Under the pieces are notes generated by a model that ran no database searches, was not told the origin of the DNA, and worked only from the letters and a program-made list of their open reading frames with translations. This document shows, in pieces, positions 1-9,532 of a DNA stretch of 64,000 nucleotides. Numbering within the stretch: the first letter of the stretch is position 1; the number at the start of each line of letters is the position of its first letter. This DNA is from Natronorubrum sediminis. GTDB lineage: Archaea; Halobacteriota; Halobacteria; Halobacteriales; Natrialbaceae. The stretch spans positions 1,018,681 to 1,082,680 of the forward strand of contig NZ_FNWL01000002.1 in the NCBI RefSeq assembly GCF_900108095.1. The letters run 5' to 3'. A program made the translations under genes and the position numbers.

Positions 1-374
1 CTTTCAAGTTTACTTTAGTTTATAGGTTCGGTATTGTAGACACTCCGAGACGAACGACCGTCGGACTACTCACAACTCGCTTTCATACGCCCTGGCAGTT
101 GATCCGTCGGACGATTCGCGTCCGCAACGCGTGAATGCAACAGCAACACCCATACGAGAGCTGCGACGAATACCCGCACTCTCCGAGTACCGGTCGGTCG
201 GGTGGGTTTCGAGGTCGCTAAGGCGTCCGTACCCGACGTGACACTCGAAACAGCGATCACCGTCTGACGGTCAGATACAGCGTATTTCAGGAGAGATATC
301 CACTCGAGTTCGTTCTCACCTGGGTTCGTCGGTCCAAACGTTCAAATCCCTGTCCGCCAATGTTTGCCACAGCC
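1..374. other. Intergenic region before the acyl-CoA synthetase
   Basis: No convincing gene is seen here. The first 30 bases are AT-rich compared with the rest and may hold a promoter for a gene that starts left of the window. A minus-strand open frame at 66-260 encodes an Arg-rich peptide with one short hydrophobic stretch and no recognisable family. A weak TATA-like TTCAAAT near 341-347 lies about 30 bases before the chosen start of the next gene. Confidence 0.4.
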
Positions 375-2018
375 ATGATGGGTGTTCAGTTAACACTTGA
401 CAAGATTATCGAGCGAGCGGTCGACCTCTTTCCGGAGCGAGAACTCGTGACGAAACTGCCAGATGGGAGCACGCACCGCTACACCTACAGCGACGCGTAC
501 GAGCGAATCTGCCAACTCGCTCACGGACTCGACGAGTTGGGACTCGAGGACGGCGCTCGCGTCGGCGTAGTCGCGACGAACCACTACCGACACTTCGAAC
601 TCTACTTCGGCCCGGCGTGCTCGGCGCGGTCGATTCACATGTGCAACATGCGACTGCCAGACCACCACTTCGTCCACACGGTCGAAGACGCCGAGGACGA
701 GGTGATCTTCGTCGATCCGGCGCTCGTCGAGAAGGTGGAGGCGAACGCGGACGAACTCGAGACGGTCGAACAGTACGTCGTCCTGTGTAGCGAGGACGAA
801 CTTCCCGAAACCGACCTCGAACCGGTGGTCGCCTACGAGTCGCTGCTCGCCGGCCACCCGACCGAGTACGAGTGGCCCGACATCGACGAGGACCGAGAGT
901 ACGGCATGTGTCACACCTCGGGGACGACGGGGCTCCCAAAGGGCGTCCCCTACACCCACCGGGCGATGTACCTCCACAGCATCATGTGTGGGCACGTCGA
1001 CGCCAACCAAGTGAGCGAGGGCGACGTCGCCTTGCCGGTCGTGCCGATGTTCCACGCAAACGGCTGGGGAATCCCCTACGCCGCGACGTTCGCCGGCGCA
1101 AAACAGGTCTTCCCGTCCGTTCACACTGACCCCGAGTCGCTCGCGCACCTGATCGCCGACGAGGATGTCACCGTCTCGGCGGCCGTCCCGACCATCTGGC
1201 TCGAGATGGCGAACTACCTCGATGAGAACCCGGAAGTCGACATCTCCAACATCGACCGCCTGACGGTCGGGGGCTCCGCGCCGCCGGAGTCGCTCATCCG
1301 CAAGTACGACGAGGAGTACGACGCGCCGATTATCCAGGGCTGGGGAATGACCGAAACGTCGCCACTCGGCACGCTCAGCACGCTCCGAACGGAAGTCGAA
1401 GCGCTCTCACCCGAAGAACAGTACGAGTACCGGACGATGGCCGGCTTCCCCGTGCCGGGAATGCAGGTCCGTGTCATCGACGACGACGGCGAGGAAGTCC
1501 CCCGAGACGGCGAGACGATGGGCGAACTCGAGGTTCGCAGCCCCTGGGTGACAGACCACTACCACAACCGTCCGGAGGAGAACGAGCAGGCGTTCACCGA
1601 CGACGGGTACCTCAGAACCGGTGATATCGCCGTACGCGACGAACTGGGCTACGTCGACGTCGTCGACCGCGACAAGGACGTGATCAAATCGGGCGGCGAG
1701 TGGATCTCGTCGGTCCAACTCGAGAACGACCTCATCGCCCACGAGGATGTCGCCGAGGCGACGGTCGTCGGCGTCGAACACGAACGTTGGCAGGAACGGC
1801 CCCTCGCGATCGTCGTTCCGACGGCTGATGCGGATCTCGCGGCGGACGACCTCGCGGACCACCTCGGGGAGACGTTCCCGGACTGGTGGCTGCCGGACGC
1901 CTACGAGTTCATCGACGAAATTCCGAAGACCTCGACCGGGAAATTCGACAAGAAACGCCTCCGCGACCGCTTCGATATCGTGCTCGAGGCACCCGACGAG
2001 GAAGAAGCGGAACTGTAA
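375..2018 (+). CDS. Acyl-CoA synthetase (AMP-forming, medium/long-chain fatty-acid--CoA ligase type)
   Basis: This adenylate-forming enzyme would activate a fatty or other carboxylic acid to acyl-AMP and then acyl-CoA in the cytoplasm. The 547-residue protein has the AMP-binding loop TSGTTGLPKG near residues 180-190, the A5 motif GWGMTET near 322, the hinge region GYLRTGDI near 411, and the C-terminal catalytic lysine in STGKF near 521. Length is normal for the family. Met codons at 360, 375 and 378 are all in frame. I prefer 375 because homologues begin close to the GVQLTLD segment and a weak TATA-like element lies about 30 bases before it. The gene stands alone, convergent with the following oxidoreductase. 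Substrate chain length cannot be read from the sequence. Fatty acid and aromatic acid ligases share these motifs. Confidence 0.9.
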   Translation: MMGVQLTLDKIIERAVDLFPERELVTKLPDGSTHRYTYSDAYERICQLAHGLDELGLEDGARVGVVATNHYRHFELYFGPACSARSIHMCNMRLPDHHFVHTVEDAEDEVIFVDPALVEKVEANADELETVEQYVVLCSEDELPETDLEPVVAYESLLAGHPTEYEWPDIDEDREYGMCHTSGTTGLPKGVPYTHRAMYLHSIMCGHVDANQVSEGDVALPVVPMFHANGWGIPYAATFAGAKQVFPSVHTDPESLAHLIADEDVTVSAAVPTIWLEMANYLDENPEVDISNIDRLTVGGSAPPESLIRKYDEEYDAPIIQGWGMTETSPLGTLSTLRTEVEALSPEEQYEYRTMAGFPVPGMQVRVIDDDGEEVPRDGETMGELEVRSPWVTDHYHNRPEENEQAFTDDGYLRTGDIAVRDELGYVDVVDRDKDVIKSGGEWISSVQLENDLIAHEDVAEATVVGVEHERWQERPLAIVVPTADADLAADDLADHLGETFPDWWLPDAYEFIDEIPKTSTGKFDKKRLRDRFDIVLEAPDEEEAEL

Positions 2019-2148
2019 GGCGTTCGACCGAGGCCGCGATACAGGCCATTACGACGACCAGCTACAGTGAGTTCGTGCTCGAAAAGGCGAGTGAGTACGT
2101 TACCGACGCGTTCCGAACACAGGCGAGTACACGCAACGATCTCTCGAG

Positions 2149-3114
2149 TTACGTGAGTTTGGGAAGTACTTCTTCTCCGAAGTCCGCGATGAAGCGCGAT
2201 TGCGAGCGAGCGACGTTGTGCAGGTAGATTCCGTCGACATTGAGCGCGCGGTCGCGCTCGAGCCACTCGATGTGGTCCTCGAGATCGCTCGAGACGCGAA
2301 CGTTCGCTTCGACCTCCTCGCGAGTGATCGACTCGCCGAGTTCGTCGTACTCCTCCGGTGTTCGAAGCTCCTGCGTGACGGGCCCCGGAACGCAGTTCGT
2401 CCGCCACTGATCGTACGCGCCCTCGAGTGCCGCGTCGTCGTCCGTGTCGTAGGACAGTTGCACCTTGAGAAAGACCGATTTGTCGGGCGCGTGCTCGCGG
2501 AAGGCTTCGACGCGGTTTTCGACGCCCTCGTGATCCGGCGTCGCGATGGTAATCAGGCCGTCGACCCACTCACACGTTCCGAGCCAGCGAGCAGTCTCTT
2601 CGGAGAGGGCCGCACCGATTACCGGCGGCGGCGTCTCCGGGCGCGAGTACAGTTTTGCCCGTTCGACCGTAATCTGACCGTCGTGGGTCAGTTCCTCGCC
2701 ATCCCAGAGCCGCCGCATGATCCGTGCGGATTCCTCGAGACGGGCATTGCGGTCGTCCTTGATCGGCCAGTTGGTGCCCGTGATCCCCTCGTTGAGCAAC
2801 TGGCCGCTACCCACGGCGAGCCAAAATCGCTCGGGATACGTTTCCCGAAGCGTCGCCGCTGCTTGTGCGATGATTGCCGGGTGATACCGGTACCCCGGCG
2901 CGTTGACGGTCCCGAATGTCATCGACGTCCGCTCGAGTGCCGATCCGAGCCAGGACCAGACGAAGCCGGACTCACCCTGTCGTTCGCTCCAGGGGTGGAA
3001 GTGATCCGAGGCGAGTGCAGCCTCGAAGCCGTGTTCGTCGGCCTGTTCGACGTACTCGAGCAGCGTCGAGGGTGAAAACTGTTCGTGGGAGGCGTGGTAT
3101 CCGATGAAACTCAT
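2149..3114 (-). CDS. LLM-class F420/flavin-dependent oxidoreductase (TIGR03557-like)
   Basis: This is a luciferase-like monooxygenase-fold protein of 321 residues. It resembles the group of F420-dependent enzymes related to glucose-6-phosphate dehydrogenase. The N-terminus (IGYHASHEQFSPSTLLEYV) and the segment ASDHFHPWSERQGESGFVWS carry the His and Trp residues typical of the cofactor and substrate pocket. FWLAVGSGQLLNEGITG and the RLEE helix follow as in the family. Haloarchaea make coenzyme F420, so F420 is the likely cofactor. The substrate is unknown. The gene is convergent with the acyl-CoA synthetase and shows no operon partner. The start ATG at 3114 fits the short conserved N-terminus. 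Confidence 0.85.
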   Translation of the reverse strand: MSFIGYHASHEQFSPSTLLEYVEQADEHGFEAALASDHFHPWSERQGESGFVWSWLGSALERTSMTFGTVNAPGYRYHPAIIAQAAATLRETYPERFWLAVGSGQLLNEGITGTNWPIKDDRNARLEESARIMRRLWDGEELTHDGQITVERAKLYSRPETPPPVIGAALSEETARWLGTCEWVDGLITIATPDHEGVENRVEAFREHAPDKSVFLKVQLSYDTDDDAALEGAYDQWRTNCVPGPVTQELRTPEEYDELGESITREEVEANVRVSSDLEDHIEWLERDRALNVDGIYLHNVARSQSRFIADFGEEVLPKLT

Positions 3115-3515
3115 AGCTGACAGTCGCGGCGAGTGTGACGACCGTCAGTTCCAGACCGAGACACTTCGACGCTCGCCCGGAACGTGTAAGCAGCGCCACG
3201 GCCCGACCGTTCGTCGATCGGTCCGTTTCAGTCTCTGCTCCGGCGGAATCGACGCGAGGACACCGTTGCTGGGCGCTCGTCGGCATTCTCGGCGACTCGA
3301 TACGTTGCTACCCCCGACTCGTCGGTCACTCGGGTCCCTCGGCGGTACGTATTCACTCCAAGAGGGAGCCACACAGAAACGCGATATCGTGTCCAATCAG
3401 TCGGTATTCGAGACTGGCGTACAATCGGTGACCAAGGAGCCAAGAACCGATTGAAAGCCCAATCAGCAAGAAAACCCACCCAGTCGAGAATCGTCGAGAG
3501 CGACAGTATCGGAAC
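3115..3515. other. Intergenic region with a doubtful small membrane-peptide ORF
   Basis: This 400-base gap between glnA (3' end) and the LLM gene has no well-supported gene. On the minus strand, positions 3469-3353 read a 38-codon frame with a TTG start. It would encode a hydrophobic peptide (SIGSWLLGHRLYASLEYRL in its middle part). No TATA element is seen 27 bases before the TTG, and the frame runs open upstream into the end of glnA. It could be a small protein or chance. Confidence 0.3.
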
Positions 3516-4871
3516 TCAGAACGTCTCGAGGTAGCGATCGAGTTCCCACTCGGAGACGTCGATGAGGTACTCTTCGAACTCCTGGCGCTTGGCTTCGACG
3601 AACTTCTCGCCGATGTGCTCGCCGAGTGCGTCGAACATCGCGTCGTCTTCCTCCAAGGCGTCGACTGCCTCGCCGAGGTTCGCCGGCAGCGTGTCGATGC
3701 CGTACTCTTCGCGTTTTTCCTCGTCGAACTCGTAGATGTTCTCTCGAACCGGATCCGGACACTCGAGGTCCTGTTCGATGCCGTCGAGACCCGCGTGGAT
3801 CATGACGGCGATGGCGAGGTAGGGATTACACGAGGGGTCGGGCGAGCGAAGTTCGACGCGGGAGGCTGCAGGGACGCGAGCAGCCGGTTTGCGGATCAGC
3901 GACGAACGGTTGCGGTCGGACCAGGCGACGTAGACGGGCGCCTCGTAGCCGGGGACGAGTCGCTTGTAGCTGTTGACCGTCGGGTTCGCGACCGCCGTAA
4001 TCGCCGGTGCGTGCTCGAGGATACCGGCGGTAAAGGCGCGGGCTTCCTCGCTGAGGTTGAACTCGTCGTCCTCCTCGTGGAACGCGTTCTCGCCGTCTTC
4101 GGTGAACAGCGAGATGTGCGTGTGCATACCCGAGCCGTTAATCTCCGGAATCGGCTTTGGCATGAACGTCGCGTGGTAGTCGTGTTGGGCGGCGATGGCC
4201 CGAACGACGGTGCGGAAGGTGGCGACGTTGTCGGCTGTGGTGAGCGCGTCGTCGTACTCGAAGTTGATCTCGTGTTGACCTTCGGCGACTTCGTGGTGGC
4301 TCGCTTCCACTTCGAAGCCCATGTTCTCGAGGCCGTAGATGATGTCACGTCGGACGTCGCTCGCGAGGTCTTTCGGTGCGAGGTCGAAGTACCCGCCTGC
4401 GTCGTTGGTCGTCGTCGTCGCACGGCCCTCTTCGTCTTCCTCGAAGAGGAAGAATTCGGGCTCTGGGGCGGCGTTGACTTTGTAGCCCATCTCGTGAGCA
4501 CGGTCGAGTGCGTTCCTGAGCACGCGACGCGGGTCGCCCTCGAATGGCTCGCCCGAGGTCGTGTTGTAGACGTCACAGATCATTCGAGCGGATGCACCAT
4601 CCTCGCGGTTTCGCCATGGAAGGATAGCAAAGGTGTTCGGATCCGGAACTAATCGCATGTCCGATTCCTGAATGCGAACGAAGCCTTCGATCGACGATCC
4701 GTCGAAGTAAATTCCCTCGGCGAACGCTTTTTCGGCCTGTCGGGCTGGCACTGAGACGTTTTTTACAGTGCCAAGAATATCGGTAAATTGCAGTCGCAGG
4801 AAGTCGATATCGTTCTCCTCAATTTCGTCGAGTACGGCCTGTTCGGCCTCAGTGATGTTTCCGCTTGTCAT
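3516..4871 (-). CDS. glnA: Glutamine synthetase, type I
   Basis: The enzyme joins ammonia and glutamate with ATP to make glutamine, the main ammonium assimilation step. The 451-residue protein has the type I layout: beta-grasp N-domain, FDGSSIEGF at residues 56-64, metal-ligand segment EPEFFLFE, the [10 protein letters not shown] motif, then [10 protein letters not shown]. Near the C-terminus [10 protein letters not shown] sits where adenylylated bacterial enzymes have their tyrosine loop, but covalent control is unproven in haloarchaea. A GTTTTAG TATA-like element near 4905-4911 lies just before the start. The gene is divergent from an Lrp-family regulator 126 bases away, an arrangement well known in haloarchaea and consistent with control by that regulator. 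Confidence 0.97.
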   Translation of the reverse strand: MTSGNITEAEQAVLDEIEENDIDFLRLQFTDILGTVKNVSVPARQAEKAFAEGIYFDGSSIEGFVRIQESDMRLVPDPNTFAILPWRNREDGASARMICDVYNTTSGEPFEGDPRRVLRNALDRAHEMGYKVNAAPEPEFFLFEEDEEGRATTTTNDAGGYFDLAPKDLASDVRRDIIYGLENMGFEVEASHHEVAEGQHEINFEYDDALTTADNVATFRTVVRAIAAQHDYHATFMPKPIPEINGSGMHTHISLFTEDGENAFHEEDDEFNLSEEARAFTAGILEHAPAITAVANPTVNSYKRLVPGYEAPVYVAWSDRNRSSLIRKPAARVPAASRVELRSPDPSCNPYLAIAVMIHAGLDGIEQDLECPDPVRENIYEFDEEKREEYGIDTLPANLGEAVDALEEDDAMFDALGEHIGEKFVEAKRQEFEEYLIDVSEWELDRYLETF

Positions 4872-4996
4872 CTTCTCGTCGTCCTACCCAAGTAACTCTG
4901 CTACTAAAACCCTACTGCTCCAAGCAAATCTTCTCTCTCCCCTCTGGAATTGTATATTCGTAAAGTTCTAAAGGGTCGAGTGAGAGGGTAGATGTG
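4872..4996. promoter_or_regulatory. Divergent glnA/lrp promoter region
   Basis: The 125-base spacer serves both divergent genes. On the minus strand GTTTTAG at about 4905-4911 is a TATA candidate for glnA. On the plus strand TGTATAT (about 4948-4954) and TTCTAAA (about 4964-4970) are candidates for lrp; the second lies about 30 bases before the lrp ATG. AT-rich half sites between them could be Lrp binding sites. This is inferred from layout only. Confidence 0.5.
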
Positions 4997-5458
4997 ATGA
5001 CGTACGAAAATCTCGATGCAAAACTAGTGAATGCACTCTTGGGTGACGGTCGCGCGAGCCTCCGTAGCCTCGCCGAAGAGCTCGACGTTTCTGTCACCAC
5101 GGTTTCGAATCATCTCTCGGATCTCGAGGAGGATGGCGTAATCGAGGGCTATACACCGCGTGTCGATTACGATGCGGTCGGATATGACGTCACCGCCGTT
5201 ATCCAGCTTCAAGTCGAAGGGAACGCGCTTCCAGACATCACCGAAACGCTTCGCGATCACCGCCAGATGACCAGTGTCTACGAAGTGACCGGCGACTACG
5301 ACGTGATCGCCATCGGCAAGTTCAAAGACACCGACGGGATGAACGATCAGATCAAGGCGTTGCTCACCGACCCGGATATCAAAGCATCGAACACAAGCGT
5401 CGTCCTCAACGCCGTCAGCGAAAACGAGCAGTTCGAACTCGACGTTACCGATACCTAA
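4997..5458 (+). CDS. lrp: Lrp/AsnC family transcriptional regulator
   Basis: This 153-residue DNA-binding regulator has an N-terminal helix-turn-helix ([20 protein letters not shown], about residues 20-39) and a C-terminal RAM/ACT-like effector domain with the family signature [22 protein letters not shown] at 4994 precedes the ATG directly, but the ATG is the more natural start. It is divergent from glnA. In halophilic archaea Lrp-type proteins in this position regulate glutamine synthetase and amino-acid metabolism. The ligand is probably an amino acid, which is inference from the family. Confidence 0.95.
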   Translation: MTYENLDAKLVNALLGDGRASLRSLAEELDVSVTTVSNHLSDLEEDGVIEGYTPRVDYDAVGYDVTAVIQLQVEGNALPDITETLRDHRQMTSVYEVTGDYDVIAIGKFKDTDGMNDQIKALLTDPDIKASNTSVVLNAVSENEQFELDVTDT

Positions 5459-5604
5459 TCGACCGGCAACCGATCGAAGGGCGGTTTTACCGTACGTTCC
5501 GACCACGGAGCGACTGCTACTCGAAAACTTCGGCCTCGAGTCCGTTCTCGATACGACACGTCGGTCAATCGCGAGCGTTCGAATAGTTACGAGAGAACTC
5601 GACG

Positions 5605-5745
5605 CTACCGGAGATACAAGATTAGGAGGCCGAGTGCGAGAAGCATGAGTCCCCACCACAGCGAATCACCGGGAAGAACGATCAGGACCAGCGTGACGAT
5701 ACCCGATGAAAACAACGACCAGCCGATGGTAGTTTGATACGCCAT
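5605..5745 (-). CDS. Small two-helix membrane protein, unknown function
   Basis: The frame encodes 46 residues starting MAYQTTIGWSLFSSG. It has two hydrophobic segments separated by a PGDSLWWG turn and ends in LLILYLR, so it is a plausible hairpin membrane protein. The frame extends upstream to 5793, but that part is Arg/Thr-rich and reads as non-coding, so I chose the internal ATG at 5745. Similar short membrane proteins are common in haloarchaeal genomes. No function is known to me. It lies alone between lrp and the thermosome. Confidence 0.6.
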   Translation of the reverse strand: MAYQTTIGWSLFSSGIVTLVLIVLPGDSLWWGLMLLALGLLILYLR

Positions 5746-6126
5746 AGGCGGCGTACGCGAGCGAGTACAAACAACCACCGGCTTGCAACGCAAGTACGGT
5801 GTGACAGCAAGCAGATTCGGGAGGACTCGAGTCAGTGAACGGTTGCTCGAGCGGTCGTAATCGCTATGCTGTTATCGGCGAGTGAGCGTTCGGCAAACCT
5901 CAATCAGTGCTGTTCGCCGAGCGCTTCGGCCTGGACCGACGACTGATGTGGAATGCGCGGCGCTACGAGCCGCTACGACCAAGCGAACGGCGCAGCCGTA
6001 AACTGAGAACGTTCCGCGTCCCCTAACGGAAGAAAGAAGCTTTTGCACTGAATTTTGCTCGCGGGTCACTGCGCTCCCCGCTCGCTCTCAGCGATTCTCG
6101 TTCATCGCGGTCGCTCCGAATCGCTC
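5746..6126. other. Gene-free stretch downstream of the thermosome gene
   Basis: The stretch has no supported protein gene. Minus-strand frames in it are Arg/Ser-rich and unlike haloarchaeal proteins. Its right end holds a hairpin touching the thermosome stop codon, listed separately. Confidence 0.5.
6033..6126 (-). terminator. Hairpin plus T-rich tract after the thermosome gene
   Basis: An 8-bp inverted repeat, AGCGATTC at 6090-6097 and GAATCGCT at 6118-6125, starts one base after the thermosome stop codon. Read on the minus strand it is followed by GC-rich sequence and then a pyrimidine run (CTTCTTTCTTCC, about 6031-6042). That could act as an archaeal transcription terminator or 3' stabiliser. 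No experimental support is available here. Confidence 0.4.
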
Positions 6127-7788
6127 CTACATCATGCCGCCCATGCCGCCGCCCATGCCGCCCATGCCGCCGCCGGGTGCGCCTTCTTCGTCGCCACCCT
6201 TGTCGGTGGAGAGGTCGCCGGCGGAGATGATGTCGTCGATTTTGAGCACGAGGTTGGCCGCTTCGGACGCGGAGGTAACGGCCTGCTCTTTGGCGTGTGC
6301 CGGCTCGACGACGCCTGCTTCGTACGTATCCTCGATATCGCTCGAGAAGACGTTCAATCCGGCCTGCACGTCGCCGTCGTCGTGTGCTGCACGCAGGTCG
6401 ACGAGCGTGTCGATGGAGTCGAGGCCGGCGTTCTCGGCGAGCACGCGGGGGACGAGTTCGAGCGAGTCCGCGAAGGCCTCGACGGCGAGTTGCTCACGAC
6501 CGGAGACGGAGTCGGCGAAGTCACGCAGTCGGGACGCCAGTTCGACTTCGGTTGCACCGCCGCCTGCGAGCACGCGGCCGTCGGAGACCGTCTGTGCGAC
6601 GACGTCGAGGGCGTCGGTGACGCCGCGCTCGAGTTCGTCGACGACGTGGTCGGTCGAGCCACGGAGGAGGAGTGTCACGCCGTGGGCGTCCTCGCCTTCG
6701 ACGTAGAACAGTTCGTCCTCGTCGTCACGAGTAACGTCGCCGTAGCCGAGGTCGTCCTCGCTCGCGCTCGTGAGGTCGGAGACGATGCTCGCACCGACGA
6801 CTTCCGAGAGGAACTCGAGGTCGCTCTTCTTCGCGCGGCGGATGGCGAGGATGCCTTCCTTCGCGAGGTAGTGCTGTGCGAGGTCGTCGATCCCCTTCTG
6901 ACAGAAGACGATGTCGGCGTCGAGGTCGACGATCTGCTGAACCTTCTCTTTGAGCTGTTTCTCCTCGCGGTCGAGGAACTGCTGGAGTTGGTCGGGGTCG
7001 GTGACGGAGACTTCCGTATCGACGTCAGCCTCTTCGACCTCGATGGACTGGTTGAGCAACAGGATGTCGGCGTCCGTCGCCTCGGTCGGCATGTTGTCGT
7101 GGACGGGGTCCTTGTCGACGATGCCGCCCTCGAGGAGGTCGGATTCGCCGGTTGCGCGGCCGGTCTGGGTCTCGATGTTGAGGAACTCGAGGTCGACGAC
7201 GTTGTCGCCATCCTCGGTTTCGACGGTGACCTGACTGACAGCGTCGACGATGAGTTGGGCGAGGTGTTCCTTGTTGACCTCGGTGCCCTTGCCGGTCATC
7301 GACGTTTCGGCGGTCTTCCGGATGAGTTCCTCATCCGTCGTGTCGATGTCGGTTGCGATATCGTCTACTTCCTCGCGAGCCTGCTCTGCGGCCATGTGGA
7401 AGCCTTTGATGATCGCCGTCGGGTGAATGTCCTGCTCGAGGAGGTCCTCCGCGTTCTTGAGGAGCTCTCCGGCGATTGCGACGGCCGTCGTGGTCCCGTC
7501 ACCGGCTTCGTCTTCTTGCGTTTCGGCGACTTCGATGATCATCTCGGCCGTCGGATTGTCGATGTCCATCTCCTGGAGGATGGTGACGCCGTCGTTGGTG
7601 ATCGTTACCGATCCCATCGAGTCGACGAGCATCTTGTCCATCCCTTTCGGGCCGAGTGTCGAGCGGACGGCCTCGGCGACTGCACGGGCCGCGCTGATGT
7701 TGTAATCCTGCGCGTCTTTGTCCTTGACGCGCTGGGAGTCTTCGCTCATCACGATCATCGGCTGTCCCTGCTGCATTCGCTGGCTCAT
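6127..7788 (-). CDS. ths: Thermosome subunit (group II chaperonin, CCT/TCP-1 family)
   Basis: This ATP-driven protein-folding chaperonin is 553 residues long and assembles into double-ring complexes in the cytoplasm. Signature segments include TLGPKGMDK at residues 44-52, NDGVTI at 65-70 and the ATPase motif GDGTTT at 96-101. A Gly/Met-rich tail ([15 protein letters not shown]) ends the protein, as in other haloarchaeal subunits. The frame is open up to 7803, but TATATAT at 7816-7822 places the transcription start near 7792. The ATG at 7788, which gives the usual [11 protein letters not shown]-terminus, is therefore the likely leaderless start. Haloarchaea usually encode two or three paralogues, and which one this is cannot be told. 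Confidence 0.97.
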   Translation of the reverse strand: MSQRMQQGQPMIVMSEDSQRVKDKDAQDYNISAARAVAEAVRSTLGPKGMDKMLVDSMGSVTITNDGVTILQEMDIDNPTAEMIIEVAETQEDEAGDGTTTAVAIAGELLKNAEDLLEQDIHPTAIIKGFHMAAEQAREEVDDIATDIDTTDEELIRKTAETSMTGKGTEVNKEHLAQLIVDAVSQVTVETEDGDNVVDLEFLNIETQTGRATGESDLLEGGIVDKDPVHDNMPTEATDADILLLNQSIEVEEADVDTEVSVTDPDQLQQFLDREEKQLKEKVQQIVDLDADIVFCQKGIDDLAQHYLAKEGILAIRRAKKSDLEFLSEVVGASIVSDLTSASEDDLGYGDVTRDDEDELFYVEGEDAHGVTLLLRGSTDHVVDELERGVTDALDVVAQTVSDGRVLAGGGATEVELASRLRDFADSVSGREQLAVEAFADSLELVPRVLAENAGLDSIDTLVDLRAAHDDGDVQAGLNVFSSDIEDTYEAGVVEPAHAKEQAVTSASEAANLVLKIDDIISAGDLSTDKGGDEEGAPGGGMGGMGGGMGGMM

Positions 7789-7815
7789 AGTCAGCTGATT
7801 CATTGATTGCCCTTC

Positions 7816-7822
7816 TATATAT
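7816..7822 (-). promoter_or_regulatory. TATA box of the thermosome gene
   Basis: TATATAT is centred about 31 bases before the ATG at 7788, the spacing expected for a near-leaderless haloarchaeal mRNA. It decides the start over the in-frame ATG at 7803, which would lie too close to the box. Confidence 0.7.
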
Positions 7823-8034
7823 GTTCTTCGCTATTCGATACTGCTACACGATACCATTCAAAGGCCGGTACTGCCGGAGAACCCCCGTAATGGACGCCGA
7901 CCGCCGTCATCACGTGCTCAGTGAAACCAGTTCACAAAACCCGTGACGAAACGGGACCATCCCGTATATTTAAATACAAGTTAGATTGCGGTCACACCGG
8001 AACGAACAGCACGACACGGAGACGCCCCCCGACG

Positions 8035-8799
8035 TCAGGACTCGAGCGGTTCGACTAAGGAACGATCGTCGACTGTCGGGTTGTTGACCGCCGTGGAGAC
8101 GGGATACGCGCGCATGTCGGTTGCGGAAATCGGCTCGAGCAAATCCGACGGATCGTCGGCCGTCAGCCACTCCCGTTCGGCCGTTGGCTCGAGAATAACG
8201 GCCATTCGATGGTGCACGTCCTCGACGACCGCGTTCGGCTCCGTTGTGATGATAGTAAAGGTCTCGAGTGGACCGTCGTCGTCTACCTCGGTTTCGACAC
8301 CGCCACCGAAGCTGTCGAGACCGGCTTGTGTCGTCTCGTCGTCCGGTTCCCAGCGCGTCCAGAGACCTGCCAGCGCGAACACCCGATTGTCCTCGTAACA
8401 GACTCTGTAGGGCTGTTTTCCGTCGTCGGTCTCGACCCACTCGTAGAACCCATCCGCGGGAACCAGACACCGACCCGCCGACGGCGTGTCGTGCTCGCCG
8501 TCGCGTTGCTCCGAAGCGCTCGGGCGGCGTTCGTACGCATCTCGAAAACTCGGTTTTTCGGCGACGGTCTCCGCACGTGCGTTGATGATCCCGTCGCTGT
8601 CGTCGTCGGCCCAGGACGGAATCAGCCCCCACTCGAGTCGCCGAATCGTCTCGGGTGCGTCGTTCGTGATCACTGGCAGGTGCTGGCCCGGTGCCATGTT
8701 GTAGCGGGGACTGAATCCGCCACTCGAGTCCACAAACCGCGCGTCGAATCGGTCCTCGAGTTCAGTTTGCTCGACGAATAGCGTGTAGCGCCCGCACAT
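8035..8799 (-). CDS. SRAP-domain protein (YedK/HMCES, SOS response-associated peptidase)
   Basis: This family forms a covalent thiazolidine link with abasic sites in single-stranded DNA, shielding them during replication. The 254-residue protein starts MCGRYTLF, so Cys2 becomes N-terminal after Met removal and is the crosslinking residue. The other conserved residues are visible: Asn73 in INARAET, Glu120 in ADGFYEW and His196 in VHHRM. Length is typical, with a haloarchaeal acidic insert. The gene stands alone and divergent from a 37-residue protein. The old name refers to SOS, which archaea lack, so the role here is DNA damage protection by family knowledge. Confidence 0.93.
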   Translation of the reverse strand: MCGRYTLFVEQTELEDRFDARFVDSSGGFSPRYNMAPGQHLPVITNDAPETIRRLEWGLIPSWADDDSDGIINARAETVAEKPSFRDAYERRPSASEQRDGEHDTPSAGRCLVPADGFYEWVETDDGKQPYRVCYEDNRVFALAGLWTRWEPDDETTQAGLDSFGGGVETEVDDDGPLETFTIITTEPNAVVEDVHHRMAVILEPTAEREWLTADDPSDLLEPISATDMRAYPVSTAVNNPTVDDRSLVEPLES

Positions 8800-8974
8800 A
8801 TCCGAGTCTTCGCTCGCGACGCGTATAGCGTTGGTCGCTTCTCACTCAGGTACTCGCGTCGATCCGTTGCACCACGCACAACTCGGCCGGTATGGGCCTC
8901 GTACCGACTCGAACGGCGTCGGTAGGTCCCGTGTTACGATACCCGATCACGACGGATCTGTCGACGAGACTCCC

Positions 8975-9088
8975 ATGACGGATCGATACGAACTCCTGGT
9001 GTGTGAGGACGGCCAACTCGAGATCCGCGACCCGGACGACCCTTGTCGCTGGATCACGACCGATTCGCCCATCGAGATCAGACGCTGA
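8975..9088 (+). CDS. Small haloarchaeal protein (37 aa, DUF7331-like)
   Basis: The frame encodes MTDRYELLVCEDGQLEIRDP followed by DDPCRWITTDSPIEIRR, 37 residues. It has two Cys residues and an alternating pattern suggesting a short beta-rich fold. The upstream part of the frame back to 8831 has non-coding character, so the ATG at 8975 is the start. Very similar small proteins recur in haloarchaeal genomes, where they are named only by a DUF number. The function is unknown. Confidence 0.7.
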   Translation: MTDRYELLVCEDGQLEIRDPDDPCRWITTDSPIEIRR

Positions 9089-9391
9089 CCGGACGATGGA
9101 TATCGGCCGACAGTGACGTCGTTACGCTCGGATGTGCTCGATTTCGTTCACTCCGTGAACGATGACTTCTCGAATCCAAATCCCGTCGTCGGGTAGCCGT
9201 TGCTCACGAGTTTGTTCGCGACAGAAGACGCCAGGACAGGGATTTGAACGACGCGAAGACGTTCCGGGCCTGCGGCCTCACTCCGTTCCGGGGCTGCGAC
9301 TTCTCTCATTCAAATCCCGCTTTGTTGCGTTTCGCAATTTCGAATAACTCGCGTCGCGATGCGCCGCTCGTTGGTAGTGAAATCACGAAAA
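9089..9391. other. Gene-free region bearing tRNA-derived duplication
   Basis: No protein gene is seen. It contains a 22-bp copy of the tRNA-Ser 3' end (9228-9249). It also contains two near-identical 14-bp direct repeats beginning GTTCCGGG at about 9260 and 9288, and a TTCAAATCCC at about 9310 that matches the tRNA T-arm in the opposite orientation. It looks like remains of integration events. Confidence 0.5.
9228..9249 (-). repeat. 22-bp duplicate of the tRNA-Ser 3' end (att-like)
   Basis: The bases are identical to 9391-9412, which cover the T-loop, the 3' acceptor strand and the discriminator of tRNA-Ser. This is the part of a tRNA gene normally used as the crossover site by tyrosine recombinases. 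The copy lies 163 bases from the original, and the spacer is too small for a functional element, so it is probably a deletion scar. Confidence 0.65.
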
Positions 9392-9472
9392 CGCCAGGAC
9401 AGGGATTTGAACCCTGAATCCCAAAGGGAACACGCTTTCCAGGCGTGCGCCTTACCGTTCGGCCATCCTGGC
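9392..9472 (-). tRNA. tRNA-Ser (anticodon GGA)
   Basis: The reverse strand folds as a type II tRNA. The acceptor GCCAGGA (9472-9466) pairs with TCCTGGC (9399-9393), and the anticodon stem CACGC/GCGTG encloses loop CTGGAAA with anticodon GGA. There is a long variable arm (TTCCCTTTGGGAT), and the T stem CAGGG/CCCTG encloses TTCAAAT. The discriminator is G, as in serine tRNAs. No intron is seen and CCA is not encoded. It decodes UCC and UCU serine codons. Confidence 0.95.
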
Positions 9473-9532
9473 TCAAGTGAACGTAACCGCGTCCGTCGTT
9501 TAACTCTTACTTTTACTGTCGCCGCCGTGTGA

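Noticed and set aside
66..260. Minus-strand 64-codon frame with a short hydrophobic stretch
   Set aside because: It is Arg/Thr-rich, has no conserved pattern, and lies in a promoter-like gap.
6055..7806. Long plus-strand frame opposite the thermosome gene
   Set aside because: It is the antisense shadow of a clear chaperonin gene. GC-rich codon use keeps the opposite frame open.
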